A stretch of DNA of 64,000 bases from Halomonas dongshanensis (GTDB lineage: Bacteria; Pseudomonadota; Gammaproteobacteria; Pseudomonadales; Halomonadaceae): NCBI RefSeq assembly GCF_024790395.1, contig NZ_JAJISC010000002.1:372001-436000 (forward strand), written 5' to 3'. Below are positions 1 through 9,783 of the stretch, one piece after another. Every line of letters starts with the position of its first letter. Positions within the stretch are counted from its first letter, which is position 1. The position numbers and the translations under genes were made by a program. A model generated the notes under the pieces. The model was given only the letters and a program-made list of their open reading frames with translations. It had not been told where the DNA came from and searched no databases.

Positions 1-85
1 TTCTTGCTTCGTTTCTCTTTCGCGTATGAGCGCATAGCGCCTCGGGCAACAGCGCCTACACTGAGAGAGAGCGTGAGTTACAGGA

Positions 86-111
86 TGTAGCACGACACGC
101 TGTAGCACGAC
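86..111. repeat. Short direct repeat upstream of the ATP-grasp gene
   Basis: The 11-mer TGTAGCACGAC occurs at 86-96 and again at 101-111, a 15-bp period. It lies about 100 bp before the ATG at 205, where a promoter or regulator site would be expected. No function is assigned. Confidence 0.4.
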
Positions 112-204
112 CTAGAGCGTCGAGCGCTAAAGCAGCGAGCAGAAAAACAAGCAGTGAAGAAGAGAGCGGGCTATGTGCCTGTCTCCATGCGCCAGGAGAG
201 CGTA

Positions 205-1683
205 ATGAGCCATGTGGATTGGGAACGCTATACGAACCGTCATTTCTACGACGAGCTGATCGCCGCACCCGGCAAACCGCGCCGCTCTGCCGCCGAACTC
301 TGCACCATGTTGGCGCAATTTAGCGCCGCCGAACTGGCCGAACGTAAAACCGCCGCCGATATCGCCATTCGCACCATGGGCATCACCTTCACCGTTTACT
401 CCGAAGGGGCGATGATCGACCGCGCCTGGCCCTTCGATATCGTGCCGCGCATCATCTCTGCCCGCGAATGGCGCAAGACCGAGGCCGGGCTCAAGCAGCG
501 CGTTCAGGCGCTGAACCTATTCATCGACGATCTCTATCACGACCAGAAAGTGGTCAAGGACAAGGTGCTGCCCGCCGAGGTATTGGCGCAGTCGAGCAAC
601 TTTCGCCCCCAGTGCGTGGGGGTCAACCCGCCTCACGGCGTTTGGGCACACATCTGCGGCAGCGATTTGGTGCGCGATGGCGATGGCACCCTCTACGTTC
701 TCGAAGATAACTTACGCATTCCCTCGGGCGTTTCTTACATGCTCGAAAATCGCAACGTCACCAAGCGCGTGCTGCCTGAGCTTTTCGCTTCGGGCAAGAT
801 TCTGCCGGTGGACGACTACGTGGCTCAGCTCTATGACATGCTGGTGGCGATGTCGCCCCGGCCGGGCGATGACCCTCAGGTCGTGGTGCTGACGCCCGGT
901 ATCTACAATTCGGCCTATTTCGAACACGCCTACCTCGCCCAGCAGATGGGGGTGGAGCTGGTGCAGGGCAGCGACCTGGTGGTCGGCGATGACGATATCG
1001 TCTATATGCGCACCATTTCCGGTCTGCGTCGGGTCGATGTGATTTATCGCCGGGTCGATGACGCCTTCCTCGACCCCGAAGTGTTCAACCCTGAATCCGT
1101 GCTTGGCTGCGCTGGGCTCATGCGCGCTTGGCGAGCGGGTAAGGTGGCCCTGGCCAATGCGCCGGGGGCGGGCGTGGCCGACGATAAAGTGGTCTACGCC
1201 TTCGTCCCCGAGCTGATCCGCTACTATCTCGACCAGGAACCGCTGCTTCCTAACGTGCCGAGTTACCTGTGCATGTTCGAGAAGGATCGTCGCTACGTGC
1301 TCGAGCATCTCGACGAGTTGGTGGTCAAACCGGCCAACGAGTCCGGCGGCTATGGCATGCTGATCGGCCCGCGCTCGACCAAGGAGACGCGCGATGAGTT
1401 CGCGCGGTTGATAACGGAAAATCCGCGCAACTATATGGCCCAGCCGACGCTTGCGCTCTCCACCACCCCGACCTTGGCCAACGACTTGCCCCAGCCGCGC
1501 CATGTCGACCTGCGGCCTTTCATCCTCTCGGGGCCAGAAATTCACGTAACCACCGGAGGGCTTACGCGCGTGGCGCTAGTGGAAGGCTCCTTGGTGGTCA
1601 ACTCCTCTCAGGGCGGCGGCAGCAAAGACACCTGGATCGTCGAGACCGACGAGACGGTAACCGCCGACGATCAAGGAGTCTGA
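205..1683 (+). CDS. Circularly permuted ATP-grasp protein (COG2308 type)
   Basis: This 492-residue protein matches the circularly permuted ATP-grasp family thought to ligate amino acids or peptides to an unidentified acceptor. The nucleotide-binding core contains KPANESGGYG, with its lysine at about residue 375, and later PRHVDLRPF, both typical of the family. An in-frame GTG lies at 154 and an ATG at 187, but only the ATG at 205 has a good ribosome-binding site (AGGAG at 193-197), so I start there. The alpha-E gene begins 3 bases after the stop, the usual partner and order. The natural substrate is not known for the family. Family assignment is firm; biochemical role is inference. Confidence 0.9.
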   Translation: MSHVDWERYTNRHFYDELIAAPGKPRRSAAELCTMLAQFSAAELAERKTAADIAIRTMGITFTVYSEGAMIDRAWPFDIVPRIISAREWRKTEAGLKQRVQALNLFIDDLYHDQKVVKDKVLPAEVLAQSSNFRPQCVGVNPPHGVWAHICGSDLVRDGDGTLYVLEDNLRIPSGVSYMLENRNVTKRVLPELFASGKILPVDDYVAQLYDMLVAMSPRPGDDPQVVVLTPGIYNSAYFEHAYLAQQMGVELVQGSDLVVGDDDIVYMRTISGLRRVDVIYRRVDDAFLDPEVFNPESVLGCAGLMRAWRAGKVALANAPGAGVADDKVVYAFVPELIRYYLDQEPLLPNVPSYLCMFEKDRRYVLEHLDELVVKPANESGGYGMLIGPRSTKETRDEFARLITENPRNYMAQPTLALSTTPTLANDLPQPRHVDLRPFILSGPEIHVTTGGLTRVALVEGSLVVNSSQGGGSKDTWIVETDETVTADDQGV

Positions 1684-1686
1684 GCC

Positions 1687-2748
1687 ATGCTGTCACGCGT
1701 TGCAGAAAACCTCTATTGGATGGCCCGCTACGTCGAGCGGGCAGAAGACACGGCGCGCCTAGTCAGCGTCAACAGCCACCTGATGCTCGATTTGCCGCGC
1801 CATCTTCCCCTTGGCTGGGCGCCGCTGATCGACATGTCGGGCAGTTTGGAAAGCTTTCGTGAGCGTCACGCCAATGCAGGCGAGTATTCGTTCGACGAGA
1901 ACAGCGTGGTGCACTTTTTGTGCGCCGACCCGCAAAACGGCGTTTCGATATTGAGCTCGCTCGCCAACGCCCGGGAGAACCTGCGCACCACACGCGACGT
2001 GGTCCCGCGCGAAGTGTGGGAGGAGGTCAACCAGCTCTATCTCTACGTTGCCGACCACGGCGAGGCCGGCGTGAGCCAGCGCCGCCGCGACCACTTTCTA
2101 AAAAGCGTGATTCGCGGCTGTCAGGCGGTGTCGGGGTTGATTGGCGGTACCCTGAGTTTCGGCGCAGCGAGCACCTTCATCGATCTTGGCCGTCAGTTGG
2201 AGCGCGCCGATATGACCTCGCGCATTCTCGATGTGCGCTCGGCAAGCCTGCTGCCGCAAAATCCCGACGAGCTGTTGCCGTTCGAAAACCTGCAGTGGAT
2301 GAGCGTGCTCAAGTCGCTGACCGCCTACCAGATGTATCGCCAGCAGATACGCCTGCGGGTACGCGGCCCGGACGTGCTGCGCTTTCTTCTTCAGGACGCG
2401 CACTTGCCGCGCTCGATCGCCTGTTGCCTAGCGACGGTGGGTAGCTGCTTGCAGCGCTTGCCTCGCCATGATCGCGCCGCGGCGATGGCCTCGTTGGTGC
2501 GTGCCGATGCCGTCGAAGCCGACATTCAAGCGCTGGCGAACTCGCCCAGCAAGCTACACGCCTTCATCGACGAGCTTCAGATCGGCTTTGGCCTGCTACA
2601 CGAGACCATCAGTAGCACCTACTTCGCCACCGCCGAAGGCGCGGCTCCTACGCCCCATTCCACCTACGCCAGCCAGTATACGAGTGCCTATCACAGTCAG
2701 TATCAGGGCCAGTATCAAGGTCGGCGGGGCGATAACGACAACGACTGA
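1687..2748 (+). CDS. Alpha-E domain protein (COG2307 type)
   Basis: This 353-residue all-helical protein starts with MLSRVAENLYWMARYVERAE, the signature of alpha-E proteins. These accompany circularly permuted ATP-grasp enzymes in predicted peptide-synthesis or modification operons. It follows the ATP-grasp gene after 3 bases and is surely co-transcribed. The C-terminal 30 residues are low complexity, with repeated SQY/GQYQG units, probably a disordered tail. In many genomes a transglutaminase-like protease and a proteasome-like hydrolase complete the set. Neither is visible here, although a zinc metallopeptidase faces the pair. No catalytic residues can be named. Confidence 0.9.
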   Translation: MLSRVAENLYWMARYVERAEDTARLVSVNSHLMLDLPRHLPLGWAPLIDMSGSLESFRERHANAGEYSFDENSVVHFLCADPQNGVSILSSLANARENLRTTRDVVPREVWEEVNQLYLYVADHGEAGVSQRRRDHFLKSVIRGCQAVSGLIGGTLSFGAASTFIDLGRQLERADMTSRILDVRSASLLPQNPDELLPFENLQWMSVLKSLTAYQMYRQQIRLRVRGPDVLRFLLQDAHLPRSIACCLATVGSCLQRLPRHDRAAAMASLVRADAVEADIQALANSPSKLHAFIDELQIGFGLLHETISSTYFATAEGAAPTPHSTYASQYTSAYHSQYQGQYQGRRGDNDND

Positions 2749-2770
2749 CTAACTAGAACTGACTAACTAG
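2744..2770. repeat. Tandem duplication over the alpha-E stop codon
   Basis: ACTGACTAACTAG occurs at 2744-2756 and again at 2758-2770. The duplication supplies stop codons in several frames just after the gene. It looks like replication slippage and has no obvious function. Confidence 0.6.
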
Positions 2771-2776
2771 GGCCTA

Positions 2777-3853
2777 TCAAGGCGTGGCCGCTGGCGCTTG
2801 CTCGCTGCTGGCGGCTCGGCGGATCAGCTCATGGATGTAGGCGAGTTTCTCATGGACCGGTGGGGCGATGACGCTGGGCGCCAAATCGAGCAGGCCCATA
2901 TCGCGGTTGAGCTCGTTGACCGAGAGTCCGACCTGATGGAAATCCAACAGTAGCCGCTCCAGCGTGCCGTCGTAGTCGCCGCTCACCACGCCTAGATGCA
3001 GGGCAGTATCGACCACCGAGACGATATCCAAGTAAAGGGCGAAGGTCTCGGCGAAGTCCTCCCAGGGGTGCATGGTGGCATACGCCGAGATGAAGCGTTC
3101 GCGCCAGTCGGCGGGCGGCCCCTCCTGATAGTAGCGCTCCAGCGCTTCGGCGTAGGTGGGATCGTTGTGATCGCCAAACAGTGCGATGCAGGCGGCTTCG
3201 TCCTGCTCCTTGACCAGAAGGTCCCAGTAGTAGTGGCCGATCTCGTGGCGAAAATGGCCGATCAGCGTCCGGTGTGACTCATTGAGGTCGACCCGCAGGC
3301 GCTCGCGCTCGACGGTATCGGCTTCCATCAGGTTGATGGTGATGTGACCAGCGGCGTGGCCGGTATATACCTTCTCCTGGCCCGCCATGGAGCGCCAGAG
3401 ACCATCATCCGGTAGGGCATCGGCCATGAACGAGAAACTCAGCGGTAGGGGAGCGCCGTCCTCTTTTGCCGGATGGGCCAGCTTGAGCAGATCCAGGGTG
3501 TAGAACAGTCGTCGTTTGGCCGCCTCGAGCGCCGCCCAACGGGCGCGGTGGCCGTCGATGGCAAGATCGGGGATGACCTCGTTATGGCGGCAGCAGTCGC
3601 AGAGCGTATCTGCCTGACCTTCATCATCAAGAAGCACCATGCGGTTGCAGACGTTTTCGACGGCGTAGTTGTGGCACTTCATCAGCGCCGCCCCGCAGCC
3701 CTCTTGCAGGCAGCGGTATCCTCCTTTTTCAAGAGGCGCCAGCGCCGTCACCTGACGGCACGCCGGGCAGAACCCCACTTCTGACTGGCAGGCAACGCAG
3801 TGGGTGTTGTCATAAAACAGCGGGTTGCCACACTGGCAGCGAAACGTTTGCAT
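2777..3853 (-). CDS. Zinc-ribbon metallopeptidase (COG4307-like)
   Basis: This 358-residue protein has an N-terminal cysteine-rich zinc-ribbon region (CxC at residues 6-8 and CxxC pairs at 18-21 and 29-32, then further cysteines to about 90). A predicted metallopeptidase domain follows with HEIGH at residues 204-208; the downstream DFAETF segment near 270 may provide the third zinc ligand. The family is described only as putative zinc-binding peptidases, cytoplasmic with no signal peptide. It converges on the ATP-grasp/alpha-E pair, a recurring neighbourhood for this family, so it may process the product of that pair. The family call is strong; the partnership is inference. Confidence 0.85.
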   Translation of the reverse strand: MQTFRCQCGNPLFYDNTHCVACQSEVGFCPACRQVTALAPLEKGGYRCLQEGCGAALMKCHNYAVENVCNRMVLLDDEGQADTLCDCCRHNEVIPDLAIDGHRARWAALEAAKRRLFYTLDLLKLAHPAKEDGAPLPLSFSFMADALPDDGLWRSMAGQEKVYTGHAAGHITINLMEADTVERERLRVDLNESHRTLIGHFRHEIGHYYWDLLVKEQDEAACIALFGDHNDPTYAEALERYYQEGPPADWRERFISAYATMHPWEDFAETFALYLDIVSVVDTALHLGVVSGDYDGTLERLLLDFHQVGLSVNELNRDMGLLDLAPSVIAPPVHEKLAYIHELIRRAASSEQAPAATP

Positions 3854-3985
3854 CGCCTCTCTCCTTACTTGCGCACTTGCACTCCACTGCCCACCCCATG
3901 CGGGCCCATTGAGTGCAGCATAGACGTATCCACGCGCTGCGTGGCGCCTCTTTTAGGATAAAAACAGGGCACAAAGGCTAATTGA

Positions 3986-3999
3986 CGTTTACGTAAACG
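3986..3999. promoter_or_regulatory. Perfect palindrome upstream of mmsA
   Basis: CGTTTACGTAAACG is a perfect 14-bp palindrome centred about 107 bp before the mmsA start. The core resembles motifs I associate with MerR-type LiuR regulators of branched-chain amino acid catabolism in proteobacteria. That link is from memory and needs a motif scan. The distance fits an operator in the mmsA promoter. Confidence 0.55.
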
Positions 4000-4099
4000 A
4001 ATTGCTATACCCGGTTCTCAGCTGGCGTTTAAAGAACGCCCTGGGCTTGGGTTTATCGCTCGTTTTCAACAATCACAATGATCGCCAAGGAGTGCTGCC

Positions 4100-5599
4100 G
4101 TGTCCCCCCGCAAGATTTCTCTCTATATAGATGGGCAAGCCGTTACATCTCAAAGTCCTGACTGGCGTGACGTGGTCAATCCGGCCACGCAAGAGGTCGT
4201 CGCGCGCGTGCCTTTCTGTACCGCCGAAGAGGTCGAACGCGCCATTGCCAGCGCCAAGCGCGCCTTTGCTAGCTGGCGGGAGGTACCGTTGGGCAAGCGT
4301 ATGCGCATCATGCTGAGCTTTCAGGCGCTGATCCGCGCACATACGCAAGAACTTGCCGCGCTGATCACCGAAGAGCACGGCAAGACGCTGCCCGACGCCG
4401 AAGGCGAAGTTGGGCGCGGGCTTGAGGTGGTGGAGCACGCCTGCTCGATCACCTCGCTGCAGCTTGGCGAGCTGGCTCCCAACGCGGCTAGCGGCGTCGA
4501 TGTCTACACCCTGAATCAGCCGCTCGGGGTCGGCGCGGGTATCACCGCCTTCAACTTCCCCATCATGCTGCCCTGTTTCATGTTTCCGCTGGCCATCGCC
4601 ACGGGTAACACCTTCGTGCTCAAACCCTCCGAGCAGGACCCCAGTGCCACCATGCGTCTGGTCGAGCTTGCCCACGAGGCCGGGATTCCGCCGGGCGTGC
4701 TCAACGTGGTGCACGGCGGGCCCGAGGTTGCTAACCAGTTGGCCGATCATCAGGACATCAAGGCGCTATCGTTCATCGGCTCTTCGCACGTGGGGGCCTT
4801 GCTGTACGCGCGCGCGGCGAATGCAGGCAAGCGCATGCAGGCGATGATGGGAGCCAAGAACCACTGTGTAGTGATGCCGGATGCCAATCGCAGCCAAGCG
4901 ATCGATAGCCTACTGGGCTCGGCATTTGGCGCTGCCGGACAGCGCTGCATGGCCAATTCGGTGGTGGTGCTGGTGGGCGAGGCGCGTGGGTGGCTCGATG
5001 ACATCGTCGCGGGCGCCAAAAAGATGCGCGTAGGTCCGGGCACCCAGCGCGACGCCGACCTGGGGCCGCTGGTGTCGCCGCAGGCGCGCGACCGGGTCTT
5101 GCGGCTGATTGATGCCGGGGAGCGCGAGGGGGCCGAGCTGTTACTCGATGGCCGTGCCTGCAGCGTAGAAGACTATCCCGAAGGCAACTTCGTTGGGCCG
5201 ACCATCTTCGCCAGCGTTACGCCTGACATGAGCGTCTACCGCGAGGAGATTTTTGGTCCCGTGCTGTGCGTGGCCAGCGTCGAGACGCTGGATGAGGCGA
5301 TTGCGCTAATCAACGCCAATCCTAACGGCAACGGCACCTCGATCTTTACCAGCTCTGGCTGGGTAGCGCGGCGCTTCGAGCAGGAGATCGATGTGGGCCA
5401 GGTGGGCATCAACGTGCCGATTCCGGTGCCCGTGGCCTATTTCAGCTTCACCGGCTCGCGGGCCTCGAAGTTGGGCGATTTGGGTCCCAACGGCAAGCAG
5501 GCCATCGCTTTCTGGACCCAAACCAAAACGGTCACCGCGCGCTGGTTCGAGCCCGAAAACGTCTCCTACGGCATCAACAGCACGATTTCACTGAGCTAG
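4100..5599 (+). CDS. mmsA: CoA-acylating methylmalonate-semialdehyde dehydrogenase
   Basis: This 499-residue aldehyde dehydrogenase matches the CoA-dependent MmsA/IolA subfamily in length and motifs: an early YIDG segment, FNFPIMLP near residue 150, and the catalytic cysteine in AGQRCMAN (Cys283). It should convert methylmalonate or malonate semialdehyde, NAD+ and CoA to propionyl- or acetyl-CoA, CO2 and NADH, the end of valine, beta-alanine or inositol catabolism. AAGGAG lies just before the GTG start. It stands alone with no mmsB beside it. A palindromic operator candidate sits upstream. Confidence 0.92.
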   Translation: MSPRKISLYIDGQAVTSQSPDWRDVVNPATQEVVARVPFCTAEEVERAIASAKRAFASWREVPLGKRMRIMLSFQALIRAHTQELAALITEEHGKTLPDAEGEVGRGLEVVEHACSITSLQLGELAPNAASGVDVYTLNQPLGVGAGITAFNFPIMLPCFMFPLAIATGNTFVLKPSEQDPSATMRLVELAHEAGIPPGVLNVVHGGPEVANQLADHQDIKALSFIGSSHVGALLYARAANAGKRMQAMMGAKNHCVVMPDANRSQAIDSLLGSAFGAAGQRCMANSVVVLVGEARGWLDDIVAGAKKMRVGPGTQRDADLGPLVSPQARDRVLRLIDAGEREGAELLLDGRACSVEDYPEGNFVGPTIFASVTPDMSVYREEIFGPVLCVASVETLDEAIALINANPNGNGTSIFTSSGWVARRFEQEIDVGQVGINVPIPVPVAYFSFTGSRASKLGDLGPNGKQAIAFWTQTKTVTARWFEPENVSYGINSTISLS

Positions 5600-5630
5600 T
5601 ACGTAACGCGATAAGCGCTGCTGGACGCGA

Positions 5631-6323
5631 TCAAAACGTAGCCAGCAGCGCCGTACTCTCTTCGAGCAGCATGGTGAGCGGTTCGAGCTGACTTTCGTGC
5701 AGCACCAGCAGCGTCGGCGCGTCGCGAGAGGCCGCAGGGGTAGGCGTTAGCAGAGCGAATTCGCCCTCTTCGAGATGAAATTCGTGAATCTCACGCTCTC
5801 CGTGAGGCGTTAGGCATAACGAGCAGCGATAGGCGTCGTCTTCACCGTAAATGAGCCGGTGATACATCTTGAACAAGGTGTAGAGCGCAAGTCCGCCCTG
5901 AAACGTCGGCCAGCGCGCGGGTATCGCTAGGGTTTCGGTGGTGAGCGCAGCCCCTTCGGCCTTTGCCTCGGCGATGGCGTCGGCCAGCGGGTCGGCGAGA
6001 ATGGCGCTCTGCTCGCTGGGGAAGTCGCGTTTTAACCGATATGCCTCGGCGAACTCGCTCGATGCTGCGCGCAGCGCATCGAGATCATCGATGGCGTAGT
6101 CGACGTGCTGTAGCGCCTCGGGTTCGCAGCCGCCATTTTCCCAGCCGTGAATCACACGTAGGGTCAGCAGCCCTTGGGCCATGGGGCGTACCGCCAGCAC
6201 GTAGAGCATGAGGCGAAGATGCAACTGACGCTCGTTGGCGTCGTTTTCGAAGGCGCGGTACGGGTCGGCGAAAAGCGCGTGCAGCCGCCCGTTGACGTGT
6301 TCCTTGGCTTCGGTATAAGGCAT
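5631..6323 (-). CDS. Hypothetical protein, about 230 residues
   Basis: I do not recognise this family. It is a soluble, acidic protein with no signal peptide or membrane segment, alpha-helical in the first half and with more beta-like segments in the last third. I use the ATG at 6323 (MPYTEAKEH), because AGGGA lies 7 bases before it; the upstream ATG at 6341 has no such site. It converges on mmsA and diverges from corA, so no operon context suggests a function. The reading frame is intact with codon use like its neighbours, so it is probably a real gene. Confidence 0.75.
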   Translation of the reverse strand: MPYTEAKEHVNGRLHALFADPYRAFENDANERQLHLRLMLYVLAVRPMAQGLLTLRVIHGWENGGCEPEALQHVDYAIDDLDALRAASSEFAEAYRLKRDFPSEQSAILADPLADAIAEAKAEGAALTTETLAIPARWPTFQGGLALYTLFKMYHRLIYGEDDAYRCSLCLTPHGEREIHEFHLEEGEFALLTPTPAASRDAPTLLVLHESQLEPLTMLLEESTALLATF

Positions 6324-6481
6324 CGAATCGTCCCTTTGCATCCCGTTTGTTATTGATCATGTATGCCCATCATAACCACGTCCAGGAAAAACAAAGGGAG
6401 GAGGAAGACACGCTTTCGACTTCCTTGCTAGGCTTTGAGACATCTCTCTCTTTGACCTGCGTTTTTTATATAAGGCCTGCG

Positions 6482-7465
6482 ATGATTCGAGTACTCATGA
6501 CCACCCCCGAGGGGGATACCCGCGAAGGCGATCTGGCGCTGTTCGAAACCTGGCTTGCCGAGCGCGAGGGTAGCGGAGCCGATGCCCATGTATGGATCGA
6601 CATGCAGGGCGAGGGTGAGGAGAACGAACGTCGCATACTCGAACGCCTGGGCTGCCATCCGCTGGCGATCCAGGATGCGCACAAAGAGCGCCATCCGCCC
6701 AAGATCGAGGAGTTCGATAACCATACGCTGATCATCTATCGCGGTATCGCCTCCTTCGATGCCGAGCTCAACTTCGTGCCTCAGCAGGTCAGTTTCTTCG
6801 TGGGCGAGACGTTTCTCGTCACCCTGCACGGGGGCCTGGCGATGAGCATCGATCGTCTGTTCAAGGAGCAGGGGGGCGAGCTCTTGCGTCAGTCTCCCGA
6901 GCGCGTGGCGCTGCGCACCATGTATCTCTCGGCGGGCTACTACCTCGATAGCCTCTTGGAGTTCGAAAACGCCCTGAGCGATCTCGAAGACGAGTTGCAG
7001 GACAACGGCAACGACCAACTGATGCGCCAGATCACCCAGTACCGTTCGCGCCTGGTCAAGATGCGTCGGGTGTTCAACTACCACAAGAACATCACCCAGG
7101 AACTCGTCGCTTACGACTATGAGCACCTGCCGCGCCAGAACGATGAAACGCTGCACGCCATTAACGACGTTTCTGAGCGCTTCGAGCGCCTCTACACCCT
7201 GACCCAGATGTATTACGACATCTGCGGCGATTTGGTCGATGGCTACATCTCCATCACCTCACACCAGTTGAACAACACCATGCGTATGCTGACGGTGATC
7301 ACCGCCATCTTCGTGCCGTTGACCTTCATTGCCGGGCTCTACGGTATGAACTTTACCTATATGCCCGAACTCAATTACCGCTACGGCTACTTCGTGGTGA
7401 TGGGCGTCATGGGCGTGATCACCGTGTGGTTGGTGTGGCTGTTCAAGCGGATGCGCTGGTTTTAA
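6482..7465 (+). CDS. CorA-family divalent cation transporter
   Basis: This 327-residue protein has a large cytoplasmic N-terminal domain and two C-terminal membrane helices separated by the diagnostic YGMNF loop (GMN at 288-290). The second helix ends in basic residues (FKRMRWF). CorA proteins form pentameric channels for Mg2+ and sometimes Co2+ or Ni2+, and the related ZntB moves Zn2+. The sequence does not decide which ion. An open frame extends back to 6347, but the ATG at 6482 with AAGG upstream gives the usual CorA length. It is monocistronic, divergent from the hypothetical gene at 5631-6323. Confidence 0.9.
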   Translation: MIRVLMTTPEGDTREGDLALFETWLAEREGSGADAHVWIDMQGEGEENERRILERLGCHPLAIQDAHKERHPPKIEEFDNHTLIIYRGIASFDAELNFVPQQVSFFVGETFLVTLHGGLAMSIDRLFKEQGGELLRQSPERVALRTMYLSAGYYLDSLLEFENALSDLEDELQDNGNDQLMRQITQYRSRLVKMRRVFNYHKNITQELVAYDYEHLPRQNDETLHAINDVSERFERLYTLTQMYYDICGDLVDGYISITSHQLNNTMRMLTVITAIFVPLTFIAGLYGMNFTYMPELNYRYGYFVVMGVMGVITVWLVWLFKRMRWF

Positions 7466-7546
7466 GCGCCATCGCAGCGCCTTGGTTTTCGTTATCTCTC
7501 GCTCAGTTACCGTCTCTCTCAGTTTCCCCTCAAAAGGAGTCTGCCG

Positions 7547-8719
7547 ATGAACGATCGCATCAATTCCGATCTGCCGACCACCATGGCCGCCATGCAGTTG
7601 ACCGGCCATGGCGATATCGACAAGCTCGTCTATCGCCAGGATATCGCGCTACCCACGCCAGGGCCCGGTGAGGTCTTGGTTAAGGTGACGGCGACGGCCA
7701 AGAACAACACCGACCGCAAGGCGCGCGAGGGGCTCTACCCGACCAAGGAGAAGGACGAGGTGACGTCGTTTGCCATGGGCGGGGAGCCGACGCTTACCTT
7801 TCCGCGCATTCAGGGTGCCGACATCGCTGGGCGCGTTGCTGCGGTAGGCGAGGGGGTGTCGGCCGAGCGCCTTGGCGAGCGTGGCCTTTTGGATTTCAAT
7901 CTTTACGCCGATAACCGCCGCGACCTGAACCTGACCCCGGACTACTACGGCCACGGCGCCGATGGCGGCTATGCCGAGTATGTCGTAGTGCCAAGTGAGC
8001 AGTTTCACCGTATCGACAACCCCGAGCTTGCCGATGCCGAGCTCGCGGCCCTCGGCATGTGCTCCTACCAAACGGCCTACCACATGATGACCTCAGCAGG
8101 CGTGGCCGCTGGGGAGCGTGTCTTGGTCAGCGGTGCCAGCGGCGGCGTGGGCACAGCACTAATCCAGCTCTGTCGCATCATTGGCGCCATCCCCTTTGCC
8201 GTCAGCCAGCCAGAAAAGGCCGAAGCGCTCAAGGCCCTCGGGGCCGAAGAGGTGATCGATCGCGGTGATCTTAATAGCTTCGTCGAGCGCGTGCTCGCGG
8301 CCACTGGCGGTGCACCCATCGATGCGGTGATGGATCTGGTTGGCGGGGAGATGAGCGCGCTGTTCATCGATACCATGATTCAGGACATGCATAGGCGTAC
8401 TACCTATCCGCGTCTCTCTATCGCGGGGGCCAGCGGCGGCAACGTCAGCGAAGTGCTGTGGACGCGTATCTACCTCTATCAAGTCCAGATCTTCGGTGTC
8501 TCCCATGGCACTCGCGAAGAGGCCGAGCAACTGATCGCCTGGATTCGCAGCGGCGAGCTCAAGCCGGTACTACACGCCGCCTTTCGACTTTCCGAGTTGC
8601 ACGCCGCCGAGCGCTACTTCGTCAATCGCGGTAGCGGCTTCTTGGGTAAGATCGTGATCGTTCCCGATGCCCAGTGGGCCCAGCACGGAGCGCCCTTCGC
8701 CCTGGAGTCGACGTCATGA
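7547..8719 (+). CDS. Medium-chain (MDR) zinc-independent oxidoreductase
   Basis: This 390-residue protein has the GroES-like N-terminal fold and a Rossmann NADPH site, VSGASGGVGTALIQL, in the middle. It is of the quinone oxidoreductase/alcohol dehydrogenase-like branch and lacks the clear cysteine pattern of zinc alcohol dehydrogenases. AAAAGGAG precedes the ATG. Its stop overlaps the next start (ATGA at 8716-8719), so it is translationally coupled to the proline-racemase-family gene. This suggests the pair acts on one substrate or its product. The substrate is unknown. Confidence 0.85.
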   Translation: MNDRINSDLPTTMAAMQLTGHGDIDKLVYRQDIALPTPGPGEVLVKVTATAKNNTDRKAREGLYPTKEKDEVTSFAMGGEPTLTFPRIQGADIAGRVAAVGEGVSAERLGERGLLDFNLYADNRRDLNLTPDYYGHGADGGYAEYVVVPSEQFHRIDNPELADAELAALGMCSYQTAYHMMTSAGVAAGERVLVSGASGGVGTALIQLCRIIGAIPFAVSQPEKAEALKALGAEEVIDRGDLNSFVERVLAATGGAPIDAVMDLVGGEMSALFIDTMIQDMHRRTTYPRLSIAGASGGNVSEVLWTRIYLYQVQIFGVSHGTREEAEQLIAWIRSGELKPVLHAAFRLSELHAAERYFVNRGSGFLGKIVIVPDAQWAQHGAPFALESTS

Positions 8720-9783
8720 ACACGACGCATGCCATCCAGCTTCTCGATACCCACGCCGGGGGCGACGTCAGCCGTATCGTCACCGGCGGCATCGACCTGC
8801 TTCCCGGCGCCAGCGTACGCGAGCAGATGCACTACCTGCGCGACGACGCCGACGGGCTGCGCAAGCTCTTGCTCTTCGAGCCCTACGGCATTCCCGAAAT
8901 GTCGGTGGATCTGCTGGTGCCCGCCACCCATCCCGAAGCGGCAGCGGGCTACATCATCATGGAAGTGATGGGCTATCCCATCTATTCGGGCTCCAATACC
9001 CTCTGCACCGCCACGGCGGTGCTAGAGACCGGTATCGTGCCCAAGCAGGAGGGCATACAGCGCTTCAAGCTCGAAGCCCCGGCGGGGCTCGTTCAGATCG
9101 AAGCGCGGGTGCATAACGGCGTGGTCGAGTCGGTCACCTGCGAGGGGCTGCCGAGCTACATCGATACCTACCGCGCCACCATCAACGTCCCCGGCATCGG
9201 CCAACTTCACTACTCGGTGGCCTACAGCGGCGGGTTCTACGCTCTCGTCGATGCCACCGAGCTCGGATTCAAGCTGACCTTGGACGAAGAGCCCGCGCTT
9301 GCCGCCACGGCACACAAGGTCGTCGAAGCGATTCAGGCCGAGCGCGGATTTTCTCACTACACCCTGGGGGATGTCGGCCCGCTGCCGTTTTTGCACTTCA
9401 TGGGGCCGGAAGAGCGCATCGCCGACGGTTTCGTGCGCTCGCGCTCTACGACCTATGTGCATCCCGGCGTCATCTGCCGCAGTACCACGGGCACCGGCAC
9501 CTCGGCGCGCTTGGCCTTGATGCACTACGAGAATCGGCTGAAGCCCGGCGATCGCCTTGAAACCATTTCACTGCGCGAGACCGGCTTTATCGGCACTTTC
9601 ACCGGCACTCATCGCGCTGGCGCCTATCAGGTGGTAGAGAACACCATTACCGGGCGCAGCTACGTGCTGGCCAAGTCCGAGGTCGTGATCAACTGCGCCG
9701 ATCCGCTGGTCAACTGCGGCGAGTTGCACCACATCCTGAGCGATCGCCACGCTTCGATGCCGCTGGGCATTCCCAACGGCTAA
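8716..9783 (+). CDS. Proline racemase superfamily protein with Ser/Thr in place of both catalytic Cys
   Basis: This 355-residue protein is full length for the proline racemase/hydroxyproline epimerase/3-hydroxyproline dehydratase superfamily. The first catalytic motif, usually MCGHG, reads YSGSN (residues 90-94), so Cys is Ser91 and His is Ser93. The second, usually DRSPCGTGTSA, reads CRSTTGTGTSA, so Cys is Thr257. Cys/Cys members racemise or epimerise and Cys/Thr members dehydrate trans-3-hydroxyproline. A Ser/Thr pair predicts a different or altered reaction. The start is the ATG overlapping the stop of the MDR gene. It converges with the next gene, overlapping by 4 bases. Confidence 0.87.
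   Translation: MNTTHAIQLLDTHAGGDVSRIVTGGIDLLPGASVREQMHYLRDDADGLRKLLLFEPYGIPEMSVDLLVPATHPEAAAGYIIMEVMGYPIYSGSNTLCTATAVLETGIVPKQEGIQRFKLEAPAGLVQIEARVHNGVVESVTCEGLPSYIDTYRATINVPGIGQLHYSVAYSGGFYALVDATELGFKLTLDEEPALAATAHKVVEAIQAERGFSHYTLGDVGPLPFLHFMGPEERIADGFVRSRSTTYVHPGVICRSTTGTGTSARLALMHYENRLKPGDRLETISLRETGFIGTFTGTHRAGAYQVVENTITGRSYVLAKSEVVINCADPLVNCGELHHILSDRHASMPLGIPNG

Noticed and set aside
712..1545. Long minus-strand open frame inside the ATP-grasp gene
   Set aside because: It is antisense to a conserved gene in GC-rich DNA, has no family resemblance, and is His/Gln/Arg-rich as expected for a shadow frame.
6428..7156. Long minus-strand open frame opposite corA
   Set aside because: It runs against a clear CorA gene and shows no recognisable domain; typical shadow frame.
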